A DNA stretch of 64,000 nucleotides from Blastocladiella emersonii ATCC 22665 (taxonomy: Eukaryota; Blastocladiomycota; Blastocladiomycetes; Blastocladiales; Blastocladiaceae): positions 248,001 to 312,000 of the forward strand of contig JANHCV010000008.1 of assembly GCA_025594325.1 (NCBI GenBank), given 5' to 3'. The notes beneath the pieces were generated by a model that saw only the letters and a list, made by a program, of their open reading frames with translations, searched no databases and was not told where the DNA came from. This document shows, piece after piece, positions 9,242 to 18,041 of the stretch. Position numbers and translations under genes: made by a program. The stretch's first letter is position 1; the number at the start of each line of letters is the position of its first letter.

Positions 9242-10180
9242 GTCAGAGCGAGCACCGGGTCGTGTCGCGCGTCGTGCAGGCGGCTGAGAGCGCGTCGCGG
9301 GACAGAGTTGAAGTCGCAGCCGCGCCTGCGCGCCGTAAAGGGCGCATCGAGGTCCGCGCGGACGGCAACGGCGATTCACAGCGGGAGATGCGCGGCAGGC
9401 CTTGTTGGCGAGCGCGTCGGCCTCCTCATTCTCCAAGTTCACGGCGTGGCCACGGACCCATTCGACCTGGAGCTCGCGGGCCGCGATGATCCAGCGGAGC
9501 ACGGCCCACTCGAGCGAGCGCGTTGCGCGGACCCGCACCCACGCGAACAACGAGTTCCAGCGATCCGCTCACGAAGACGTCTGCGCCCGCTGCAACGTCT
9601 GGCAAACCCAAGCCACGGAGCGACCCGTCCGTGTAACGGACCGCAACTCAAAGAGCGGATCTCTCGACCTCGCAGTCCTCACTCGAACTCACGTTCATGG
9701 GACCTCGCAAGTCGTTCTCGGTGCAACCGTTGGACTCGCGCCCACGTCAACGAGCCTGCGCTAGCGGCTCCCAGGTGAACCGCGTCGTGTAAGGATGTGC
9801 ACCGAACACGGGCTCCGTTTTCCACACGTTTTCCAACACGCACGCCAAGCACGGGCTCCGTTAGCGGTTTACCGCGCTTCTGCATCTCTCACGCATTCAT
9901 GTGCTCGGAGTCTCGCGGGCCTGGTCGAGGGTCGGTGCAAAGCGTTAAACGTTCCGCGATGGCCGAGCGGAACAGCGTCAAGCGACGCGCTTCCGGGGGT
10001 TGGGCGGAGGCCGATCACGTGCAAGACCAGGACGCGTTGCGCCACAGCGATCACATGAGAAACGACGCGTCTGTCACGCGTTTCGAGGACATTCACATGA
10101 CGAGAGGGCGACATGCTCACGTGAGCGTCGGCACCCTATCCGGCCGCGACGCGGTCTAAAAAGAGGGCTTTAGCCCTCGA
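9242..10180 (-). mobile_element. Truncated LINE-related element, inverted-repeat copy 1
   Basis: This 939 bp block is the reverse complement of 34132-35070: position x pairs with 44312 minus x. The open frames in both copies translate identically and no indel is needed. On the - strand it carries RNase H motifs: YTDGS, then in a shifted frame VEWVRGHAVNLENEEADAL. The right end is a perfect hairpin GAGGGCTTTAGCCCTC at 10164-10179. The left end at 9242 truncates the element before the Zn-like C-terminus that is still present in copy 2. It lies within the N-terminal codons of the following family A gene: the flank resumes at CTTGCTGCAATG, matching ACTTGCTGCAATG at 18064. Two promoter-like ACGCGT/CACATGA modules within 10015-10105 point into that gene. 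Confidence 0.8.
10015..10105 (+). promoter_or_regulatory. Element-borne promoter-like modules pointing into the interrupted family A gene
   Basis: Within the inserted element, GACGCGTTG then GATCACATGA, and GACGCGTCTG with CACATGACG, recur in the same polarity as the genuine array promoters. The mirrored set lies at 34207-34297 in copy 2 and points into the family B gene there. Confidence 0.5.
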
Positions 10181-10410
10181 CTTGCTGCAATGTAAATGGC
10201 ATCGAAGGCGCTGCGTAATACTGCGAGCTTGCGGCCGCGGCGAATGCGATGCGCCAGTTCGACTTGACGCAGGAAATTCCCTCGGCTCGCGAAGAGCGAG
10301 AGCGCCTTTTGACGGGCAGCCTTTGCCGGCTCTTGGAAACCCGGTCAGCATACATCCGACATGTCCTTGAGCAGCGGCTGAACCCAATCTTGGATGGCGT
10401 GGCCAGTGTG
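10181..10410 (+). pseudogene. Family A member 5, 5' fragment
   Basis: Reads CCNVNG, then an in-frame TAA near 10217, then LAAAANAMRQFDLTQ and ERLLTGSLCRLLETR, matching CCNENG, AAAGAMDQFDLT and ERLLAGGLCRLLSSR of the member at 18.0 kb. The fragment ends with the GTG codon at 10408-10410, where a 4.05 kb transposon is inserted. The reading frame resumes in phase at 14464. The gene is therefore hit three times: a LINE-related insertion before CCN, a nonsense codon, and a CACTA-type insertion. The ATG at 10249 could restart translation after the TAA. Confidence 0.7.
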
Positions 10411-10433
10411 CATCGCCGAAACGGCTCCCAGCC

Positions 10434-10600
10434 ATTGGTCCTTTGCGCATCGGTTGGCGCAAACCCTTGCGCGAACCCCCCTTGCGCGACCCGTTGCGCG
10501 AGGGTTTGCGCAAAGGGGCCGATGTTGGGCACCATCGAGACCCCATGTATGCGCAAACCAGGGCCTCGGTTCGCGCAAACGTTGGCGCAAGAGGTCGCGC
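10434..10600. repeat. Left subterminal TTGCGCAAACC repeats
   Basis: Imperfect copies of TTTGCGCA, GGCGCAAACCC, TTGCGCGA and GGTTTGCGCAAAGG in both orientations, including the palindrome TGCGCA. They are mirrored at 14363-14440. Subterminal arrays of this kind are typical transposase-binding regions of CACTA elements. Confidence 0.65.
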
Positions 10601-10700
10601 CTGGTTCGCGCCGCCGGACGCGCTGCGCCTCAATATAGAATAACGTGCTCACCTTGTTAGGCATTCCGATAGACCGATTCGAATAATAGCTCTGTATCAA

Positions 10701-11240
10701 TCATGATACGCCCCTGCGCGCGGCCGCCGCCGCGCCCGACCGGCCCTCGCGGCCACAGCTCGCCCGTGGCCACCACCGCCGCCGCCACTCCTTGAACTTG
10801 ATGCTCGAGAACCGGTTCTTGAGCTTGGTCTTGATGCCGCCGACGCGTGGCCGCCCGTGTCGTGGTAGTCGGTCGAACTTGAGCGGGTCGAGCGTGTCGT
10901 GGTAGTCGGTCGAACTTGAGCGGGTCGAGCGCGCGCGCTTGATGGCCGCGCGGTGGCCGGCGCCCTTGATCGCCTTGAGCGACTTGATCTCGAACACGGC
11001 GTCGGCGATGGCCACAGTCGCGGGCCGTCGAAGCGAGCCGAGCTCGGACTGGTGCGCCGCCGACTGTCGTTGCCCTGGTGCGGAGGGGCAAGGGGTCAGC
11101 GACGCCGAGCGTGAGAGGGGCGGTGGGTGAGAGACGTACGGCGTGGTCATGGTGGCCGAGGGTGCCTTGTCCTTGCACTGCAGCGAGTCGAGGACCTTGG
11201 TCTTGTTGATGTTGGCGCCAGCAAGCTGCCGGTTGATCTG
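10701..11240 (-). other. Minus-strand coding potential inside the transposon, unrecognised
   Basis: The - strand reads, from about 11239 downward, LQINRQLAGANINKTKVLD then SLQCKDKAPSATMTTPYV, continuing to SSIKFKEWRRRWW near 10750. The amino-acid content looks protein-like and the 36 bp tandem duplication lies inside it, but no family is recognised and no start or splice sites could be fixed. Further - strand patches (DSDVLFLGLAKAFEVQI near 11390; STGLFDKGLAKRVHGR near 11730) resemble each other weakly. This may be a second transposon gene or captured host sequence. Confidence 0.3.
10857..10930. repeat. 36-37 bp tandem duplication
   Basis: The unit beginning GTCGTGGTAGTCGGTCGAAC and ending GAGCGGGTCGAGCG occurs twice in direct succession. 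Confidence 0.8.
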
Positions 11241-12517
11241 CAGTGAGACGCGTACGTGCGTGTTAGCGAGGGGCTCGAAGCGCGCATCCTAGGCCGCGGA
11301 CCAGGTCGAGAACGCACCGTGATCGAGCATGCCCTGGATCTCGCTGTATTTGGACCTCGAACGCCTTGGCGAGTCCGAGGAACAGCACGTCAGAGTCGAT
11401 GACCATGGTCGGGGCCGTGGTTGCCGTTGCTCGAGGTCTTCGGCCGTCGCGGACGCGTCCTTGGTGACCATGGCGGTACAGTCGGTGATCGAGTCGAGCT
11501 TGGCCTCGCCGACGCCTTGGGCACGCAGACGACGGTGCCCACGAGTGCCGACACCCGCAGCAAGTGAGAAAGCGTACCGCATCGCCAAGCAGCTTGGCGG
11601 CCTTAATCACAACGGCGAGGAACGTGGTCGCTACACCACCGAGGACGCGTCAGAAAGCGGGTCGAACCGTAGCCTCGGCGATACACGCGCACACCTTGCC
11701 GAACTCGGCCGTGCACGCGCTTGGCGAGGCCCTTGTCGAACAGCCCGGTCGAGTCCGCTGCGTGGCCATGGACGCGTCGCCGAGACGGCCGATCGCGTGT
11801 CACACGAGGCGCGCTTGGGCACGGGTCAGCACGAGCGCTCGGTCGGAAGTGGTCTAAACAAGTTGGGCGACGTGGGGAACGAGTGAGCGGTGTTCGAGCG
11901 GCACAGCAGGGCGGCGAGTGATTAGGGGGTGATGACGGGCGCAACCGAGCCGATCCGCCGCGGAGGACAATCGGCAGCGGTCCCGCGCGTGGCGAGGTCG
12001 ATGAGTGTCGAGGGGAAGGGCGGAAGTGGGGCGGATGAGTCGACGGAAAACGCGCGCTCGCGCCGACTCAGCACGACGCGGATGCACCGCCGCAGCGGCG
12101 ACGTACGCCTCCTTGGTGGCCCCGGGCACGTCTCGGGGGTCGGTTCGTCGTCGCAGGCGAGCGTGGAGGCCGCGGACACGACTTGGGCACGGCGAGCGAC
12201 GCGGCGAAGCTGGCCTCACGACGCGGGCGCCGCCATGGCCGACGCGGCGCGGGCAACGTACGGGCGGGGCTGCGTGCGAGTCGCAAGAGCAGAGTGTGTC
12301 GATTGCATGGTGGTAAGTGGGGTCGGGCGGGGACTTGGCGGGTCGGCGGGAGCGGCAGCCATCCGCGCCCAACGCGCGCGCTGAAGAAGGATCGGCGGCG
12401 GACGAAAGCGTCACGTGGCATGACCTTCGCGTCCCTCGCCTCCCTCACCGCTCGACGCACCATGCAATCCCATCTTGCGACTTTATGCAACCGACCTGAA
12501 TTACCGAGCTCTACCTC
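11241..12517. other. Transposon interior without assignable gene
   Basis: Open frames exist on both strands in this GC-rich stretch, but none shows a recognisable domain or consistent splice pattern. This is where the catalytic core of a full transposase would be expected. Confidence 0.4.
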
Positions 12518-13989
12518 TTGCTATGCCTGACGCTGTCAAATCTGTGTGTTTGTGCTCACACAGCTCCGATCTCGCCGTCGGAACTCGTCAAGTTCACAGT
12601 TCTCACGCTCGATGAGCTCCACTGCACTCTGCTCCGCGGATCAGCGCCGAGCGACCGGTCGCCCGAGTACGCTGAACTGGCCCTCGGCTGGTTCGACCAG
12701 GCCGCTCGCCTTGTGTGCGCGCGCCTCAACAACTACACCATGATCCACACGCCCAAGTACCACTGCTTGAGCGAGTACGTCGAGTTCATCAAGCGCTTCG
12801 GCCCTACCACGAACCTGTCGACCGAGGCGAGGGAGCGCTTGCACAAGTTCAACGCCAAGATCGTGGTCAAGTTCACGAACTACACGGCGACCTCGACTGA
12901 GCAGATTTTATCACGCATGGCCTCGTGCGAGGCCCTGCAAGCGATCGTGCGCACGCTCGTGAGGGAGTGCGACCCCGCGGTTCAGATTCGCTGACTCTAG
13001 CGCGCCGTGGAGCATCACTAACGCTCACATCGTCGCGATCGCATCACAGGAATACGAGGGCGTGGAAGAGATATTCAACAACCTGACCGACGTGCTCCTG
13101 ACCACGCTCAAGGCGACGACGTTTGACCTCATCAAGTTTGGTCCCGGGCGCGAGGTGCACTTCTCGTTTGGCACGACCGCGAGCTCGAGCATGGACCAGC
13201 TCTCGACCCGTATCCCGTTCCTCGCCCAGATCCTCCATGGTTACGTGGCCAAGAACGCTGGACTCTCGGCGCAGCGCGCGGCCGACGATCCGCTGCTGGG
13301 TCCTGACGACGGCAAGGTACTCGCGTGCGCGCGAACTGTATTGCAAACATTTGAAGCTGACGCTCCCGCCTCGTTCCGCGTGCACCTCTTCATGTACAAG
13401 GCAATCTCGTTCGAGGCCTTCTCGCTCGGCGGGTTCCGCAACGAGCAGCTCACGGGCAAGTGCCAGTTCCCAATCCGTGGCAAGGCGCACGCGAACCGGG
13501 TCATGATACACTGCTTGCTGAGCTCGCACCGAACGATTCGGTCGCTGACATCTGCTTTCTTCTCGCGTACGGTAGTATCTCACGTCGGACAAGAAGTACC
13601 GCGTCGGGAAGCTGGCCGCCGCGCTGCACTTCACGCACAACGGCACCGAGCACAACGTGGCCCTCGTCGAGCAGTTCCGCGTCCAGGACGACGCGCCATG
13701 CGGCAACATGACGTACAAGGAAATTCCCGTACAGGCGCTCGCCTTGCATCCAGCAGAGCCGGGTATGGGCCTCGGTCGCTACCACGCCGTGAGCGTGGCG
13801 GCCTTCCAGACGTTCGTTCACGTCGTGCCCAACTACGACCGGCCCGCGGCGCCGACGACCGCAGGCGCAGCCAACTTCAAGCTCGACAGCGAGTACCGGG
13901 AGTGGCTGCTCAATCCGTTCGACTGCGCGGGGTCGGCCGCGCTCATGGCGTACCTGTGGGAGCGCGACCTGCTCGAGGTGGTGGTGTAG
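12518..13989 (+). CDS. Plavaka/KDZ-like transposase, C-terminal exons
   Basis: Three exons in phase 0: up to 12958, 13050-13499 and 13576-13989 (stop). The first intron has donor GTGAGG and branch sequence ACTAAC; the second has donor GTCATG, branch CTGAC and acceptor GGTAG. The first exon holds TPKYHCLSEYVEFIKRFGP and STEARERLHKFNAKIV, the hallmark segment of Plavaka-type transposases (a K-x-H motif, then a TE..E..H motif). The last exon holds DKKYRVGKLAAALHF and NVALVEQF, corresponding to the YRVGRV and LAYVEWF region of that family. A splice acceptor CACACAG at 12557-12563 suggests another upstream exon, but the catalytic domain was not found. The product would be the terminal part of a DNA transposase, encoded within the transposon and disrupting the host gene. 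Confidence 0.65.
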
Positions 13990-14362
13990 GGGACCCGATC
14001 GGGTCCCGCGGCGGCGGCGCGTAGCGAGCGCCGTCCCTTGCAGTATTCGCGACGAGAACGAGCTGCGGCGCGTGGAGGGCGCCGCTGGTCGAAGTACATG
14101 ACCTCGTTCTCTCAGAACATCACTCTCGCTGCCGCATCGGTGACTTGACGCGTTTCGCGTTCGCGAGCGACGCAGTCTCACGGGTCGAACACGAGTCGAA
14201 GCGCAAGACCTCTCTTCACCGCGTCAAAGTCTCAGGCAATCGCTCATAAATAGGTTGCATCAAGTCGCCGGAGCAGAAAATTCATGGTTCATACTGGTCG
14301 ATGCGTGCGTGGGGAGCGGGGACTTGGAGATGGCGAGGGCACCGACCCGGTCCGCGCGACCC
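13990..14362. other. 3' non-coding part of the transposon
   Basis: Between the transposase stop and the right subterminal repeats there is no supported gene. An AATAAA-like CATAAATAGG lies at 14246. Confidence 0.4.
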
Positions 14363-14440
14363 TTTGCGCAAACCCTTGCGCCACTTTAGCTGGCGCCGCG
14401 GCCGGGTTTGCGCAAACCCCTTTGCGCAAAGGGTCGCGCA
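14363..14440. repeat. Right subterminal TTGCGCAAACC repeats
   Basis: CCTTTGCGCAAACCC, GGGTTTGCGCAAACCCC and TTTGCGCAAAGGG lie just inside the right terminal inverted repeat, mirroring 10434-10600. Confidence 0.7.
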
Positions 14441-14460
14441 GCCGGAGTCGTTTCGGCGAT

Positions 14461-15723
14461 GTGAAAGAACACGCACCCATGCTCCAGTCGATCCGTCCGC
14501 TGGAGAAGTTGGTCGATAAATTATCGGCATTACTTTCAAACGTTCCCGAGCGTACTGAGGGCCCCAAGAGCGGGCTCGTGTCACCCCCGCCCACTGATGC
14601 GCTCTCGCCCGGACTGGCCGAGCTGAGCGGGCGCAAACCCGATCGCTCCGCGAAAGACGACATCCAGCGTCACGGACCGCTTTTCCGGCTTCCCGCTCAG
14701 CCAGGTCGGTTTGCGACATGCAGCCGCCAGGCCTTTCTCGCCGAGCTCAAGCGATACACACCCTCGAACCAATTGCTAGCCAGTTCTATCCTTGCTTCGC
14801 GCGAAAACATGCCTGAAAACGACTACTTTGCGTGTGCTGCGCTCATTAATCCGACCATGCCCAACACACTTGCAGCGGATGTTTTTAATTTAGCGACCAA
14901 CGCGGACGCGCGCCCGTCTTGGATCCGCGACTGGACCCTGCTTGCCCCAAAGCCCGGTTACACGCTTGGCTGGTTTATCCAAAACTTTTGGAAGCCACTG
15001 CGGAACGCCAAGTATGCCAGGATGCCTGTGAACAGCCCCGCGATCAAGCAAACTTTTCATGACAAGATTTCAGCGCTCCCAGGAGCCAACGATCCTAAGC
15101 TTCTTGCCATGATCGAGCACAAGTACATGTCCATCTATGACATGGCCGACTTTCTCGGGTCCGCTGCGGTTTTCCCTGCAGCCAGTTCTACTTTGCCCGC
15201 CAGCCAAACGATTGCGGCAACCAAACCTGACCGCGTGCTTGATCGCGCCCCGCGCTCCCTTCGAGAGCGATCTCGTTCCAGTTCCCGAACTCGCTCTCCT
15301 CGACCGCGTATTGATTCGAGCCTGCGCCGTCGATCTCGCAGCCCGCCGCGGGCTCGCTCTCAGCAGCCACCATGCTCATATTGCAAACACTTCCCGCTTC
15401 TCGCCAACGCTGCAAGGAATCACTCACTATCAGCTTGTAAACGTGCAACAGATGAGTCCTTGATTGCCAGAAAGGTTTGCTACGGACTCAAGCTGCTGCG
15501 CAAGCGCCCATCAACGGAAGCCATGTACAGCGCCTCGCATCAATCGCTTGTCGACTTGTCCCGCGAATTCGCCGACTTGGCGAGCCAAACGGCGGATCGA
15601 GCCTACTGCACACCGCAGAACAAAGAGCACCTGGAGGACACGGCGAGGTACCTCGCTGCGATGGCCGAATTTGACGCGGCGCCGCTCGCACGGATCTGGC
15701 AAGAGGTGGATCGGCGCTTGTGA
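14461..15723 (+). pseudogene. Family A member 5, 3' fragment
   Basis: Resumes after the transposon at KEHAPMLQSIRPLEKL and runs to a TGA at 15721-15723. It has the complete capsid-like domain (HGPLFRLPAQPGRF, RPSWIRDWTLLAPKPGYT, FWKPLRN, DPKLLAMI), a short Arg/Ser linker (RSRSSSRTRSPRPR), C-S-Y-C, 12 residues, H-SLSA-C, and a tail with RYLAAMAEF. This half is intact and in phase with 10249-10410 if the transposon and one GTG are removed. An ATG at 14284 within the transposon end opens the same frame, so a hybrid transcript reading through the right terminal repeat could be translated. Confidence 0.75.
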
Positions 15724-16000
15724 CTTTGTGACTGGTGCGGTTGTGGTCGTGTTCCTAGCGCACGAATAGAACGAAGTTTTGTTGTCCCATGCGGCGGTTC
15801 AGAAAGAGACGTACATCAATCGATTCAACGCTTGTGCCAGTTGCTTCCAACAACGATTGGGCGACGAAGCGCGCGTATAGCGCATCGCTCCATGACCGCC
15901 GTCGTGAATATGTGACACTGTCCTGGACGCGGCAGGTTCGAGTGTGGGTGGCGAGAAAGGATCCGCGTCGCAGGCACAGGCCGGCTTGAACCGGAAGGCA
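15724..16000. other. Intergenic, no gene seen
   Basis: Nothing recognisable between the member 5 stop and the next promoter module. Confidence 0.5.
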
Positions 16001-16023
16001 ACGCGTTCGGAAATGGCGTGACC
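16001..16023 (+). promoter_or_regulatory. Promoter module of family A member 6
   Basis: ACGCGT at 16001-16006 followed by GGCGTGACC at 16015-16023, 57 bp before the ATG at 16080. Confidence 0.55.
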
Positions 16024-16079
16024 TTCGCGATCAATGTGGCGGTTCGCTCCCTTTTCTCCCCCAGCGACTAGACCTCGCA

Positions 16080-17612
16080 ATGCATCCCACGGACGCTTCT
16101 CGCACTTCTTGCAATGTCAACGAGATGCATGACGCGACCACTTCTTGCACTTTGGGCCCGGCAGACGCAATGGACCGGTTCGATGACACACAGGAAGGCT
16201 CGGCGCATGGAGATCCAGAGCTTGCTTCCGCCGACGACCTCGTTCGCGGTCTTGAAGCCCGTTTGGCATGTTTCCACCGAGTGCTTAACCAGCGCCCCGG
16301 ACCTTTCTCGCATGAAACGGACCCAACGAGCGATTTGGAGTCGATGGGCAGTGAAATTCAGTTCGACGCCACTACCGATGTCGTCCCGAGTACACTGCCG
16401 CGACGCTCCAAGATCATGCCAAGCTCGCTCAATGCCGTCCAGCCTGATCGGACACTTCCGGGAGCAGCTGCCACCTCTTCTCGCGCTCACGCAATCGAAG
16501 ATGATGTACTGCTCAACGGACCGTTTTTTCGGCTTCCTGCTCAACCGGGTCGTGTCGTGACCAACAAACCGGGCGAGTACCTTGGCTATCTCGCACGGTT
16601 TGCATCCACGACTCCCTTGGCCGAACTGATTCTGCTCTCTTGCGAATACATGCCTGAAATGGACTACTGCGCCTGTGCCGCGCTCATTCACCAGAACCTT
16701 CCCAAAGAGCTTGTGACCGAAGCGTTCGAATTCGCTGTTGATGCACAGACGCGTCCGACTTGGCTTCGCGACTGGACCGCTCTCGCACCAGCTCCTGGGT
16801 CGACGCTCACAGAGTTCAAGACGGCGTTCTGGAAACCGCTGAGATGCTCCGAGTTTGCCAGCGAGCTGGCCAATAGCTTCGCCGTCAACGCGATACTTCT
16901 TATCAAGCTTCCAGGGATCTCGGCTGCGCGGGACCCAAAGATTCGTGCCATCGTCCGCCATAAGCACCTGTCAATCTTTGACATGCTTGATCGCCTCGGG
17001 TTTGTTGCTCTTCCTCGCGGCAATGTGTCAAGCGCCTTCAGGTCGTTGACATCGACTATGCCCCACGGCCGCAGAGAGTCGCGCAGTCCATCTCGTTCAC
17101 CTCGTGGGTGTAATCGTCATCGCTCTCGCTCGCCGTCGCCGTCGCCTTTGTCGCGACACAACATTGGCTCCTTCGCTCGCCGTCAATCTCGCATTCCGCC
17201 GCGTACTTCAAAACTCAATGCTGGTCCGCGCATACCGCCATCCGCTTGCGGTTACTGCAAGCACTTTCCGCTGCTGTCTGCCCGAGCCACAGACCATTCA
17301 CTCTCAAGCTGCAGTCCCTCGAAGGACGTGCAGCGGATCGCGAACAAACTCCTGATTGGATTCGATTTGTTGAACTCCTATCCTTCGCAGGAAGCGATGC
17401 GGAGCACATCCACCCGCACGCTCGCTGCCATGTCACTTGAACTCTCCGAGCTTGCATCACGTGCTGTATCGACGGCCCAGCATCGTCCAGGGCACGAGAT
17501 TGAGCACTTGCGTTACCTGGGTCGGTACCTTGCGGCCATCGCCGAGTTCCTAACTGCGAATCTTGGGTCTCGTCTGGTTGCTGTGTGGAAGTATGTAGCA
17601 GTGCGTTTGTGA
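16080..17612 (+). CDS. Family A protein, full-length form
   Basis: A 510-residue intronless frame. The N-terminus (SRTSCNVNEM, then DAMDRFDDTQE) matches the family signature, and the helix LVRGLEARLACFHRVLNQR follows. The capsid-like domain occupies residues ~145-310 (NGPFFRLPAQPGRVV, EYMPEMDYCACAAL, RPTWLRDWTALAPAPGS, FWKPLRCSEF, DPKIRAIVRHKHLSIFDML). A Ser/Arg-rich linker lies at ~328-370. C-G-Y-C, 12 residues, H-SLSS-C begins near residue 389, and the tail has RYLAAIAEF and AVWKYVAVRL. The central domain is very close to that of the 1-830 relic and the 18.0 kb member. No interruption is seen. Confidence 0.8.
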   Translation: MHPTDASRTSCNVNEMHDATTSCTLGPADAMDRFDDTQEGSAHGDPELASADDLVRGLEARLACFHRVLNQRPGPFSHETDPTSDLESMGSEIQFDATTDVVPSTLPRRSKIMPSSLNAVQPDRTLPGAAATSSRAHAIEDDVLLNGPFFRLPAQPGRVVTNKPGEYLGYLARFASTTPLAELILLSCEYMPEMDYCACAALIHQNLPKELVTEAFEFAVDAQTRPTWLRDWTALAPAPGSTLTEFKTAFWKPLRCSEFASELANSFAVNAILLIKLPGISAARDPKIRAIVRHKHLSIFDMLDRLGFVALPRGNVSSAFRSLTSTMPHGRRESRSPSRSPRGCNRHRSRSPSPSPLSRHNIGSFARRQSRIPPRTSKLNAGPRIPPSACGYCKHFPLLSARATDHSLSSCSPSKDVQRIANKLLIGFDLLNSYPSQEAMRSTSTRTLAAMSLELSELASRAVSTAQHRPGHEIEHLRYLGRYLAAIAEFLTANLGSRLVAVWKYVAVRL

Positions 17613-17923
17613 TTTGGCCTTGTCCGTCGCCGAGCTCATACATTGCCACGGTTTGACTGGTTGCGAACACCCAGTATCGCTAGCGTGTTGACCTGAATTA
17701 ACGCGACGACCTTCAACACGGGTAAGGGGTTCTGCAGACTTGCGTGCTTAGATCGCTGAGAGGTGCAGGCCCCCCTTACACACCGCGCATCAATGCGATA
17801 CCTCCCACGTAGCGCTCCGGAAGCATGCAACCAATACAGCTTCAAGGGCTATCACCGTAATTGCCGTACTTTTATTCAAAATTGTTTGAACAGATAGCCG
17901 CGGGTAACTCCATGATATGTGCG
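17613..17923. other. Intergenic, no gene seen
   Basis: No feature beyond the promoter module that follows. Confidence 0.5.
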
Positions 17924-17949
17924 AGACGCGTCGCGTAATGGTGTGACCG
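17924..17949 (+). promoter_or_regulatory. Promoter module of family A member 7
   Basis: GAGACGCGTCG at 17923-17933 and GGTGTGACC at 17940-17948, about 93 bp before the ATG at 18042. Confidence 0.6.
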
Positions 17950-18041
17950 CGAACGTGACCGACGAGCTGGTGAGAAACGCGTCATGCGGCCGCGGTCTCA
18001 CCTCTCGCTCGGCCTCCCCAAGTCGACCAGCACAACCCACG

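Larger units (their letters stand above)
10411..14460 (+). mobile_element. CACTA/Plavaka-type DNA transposon inserted in a family A gene
   Basis: Terminal inverted repeats begin CATCGCCGAAACGGCTCC on the left and end GGAGTCGTTTCGGCGAT on the right (reverse complement ATCGCCGAAACGACTCC). A candidate 3 bp target duplication GTG lies at 10408-10410 and 14461-14463, the size expected for CACTA-like elements. Dense TTTGCGCAAACCC-type palindromic subterminal repeats lie just inside both ends. The interior encodes the C-terminal part of a Plavaka/KDZ-like transposase on the + strand. No catalytic DDE core was recognised in the left 2 kb, so the copy may be truncated or rearranged. Conceptual removal with one GTG joins the two halves of the host gene in frame. 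Confidence 0.75.

Noticed and set aside
10411-14460. Simple pair of separate family A genes at 10.2 and 14.3 kb
   Set aside because: The first has only the N-terminal part and the second only the rest, the frames join in phase, and inverted terminal repeats with GTG copies flank the gap.
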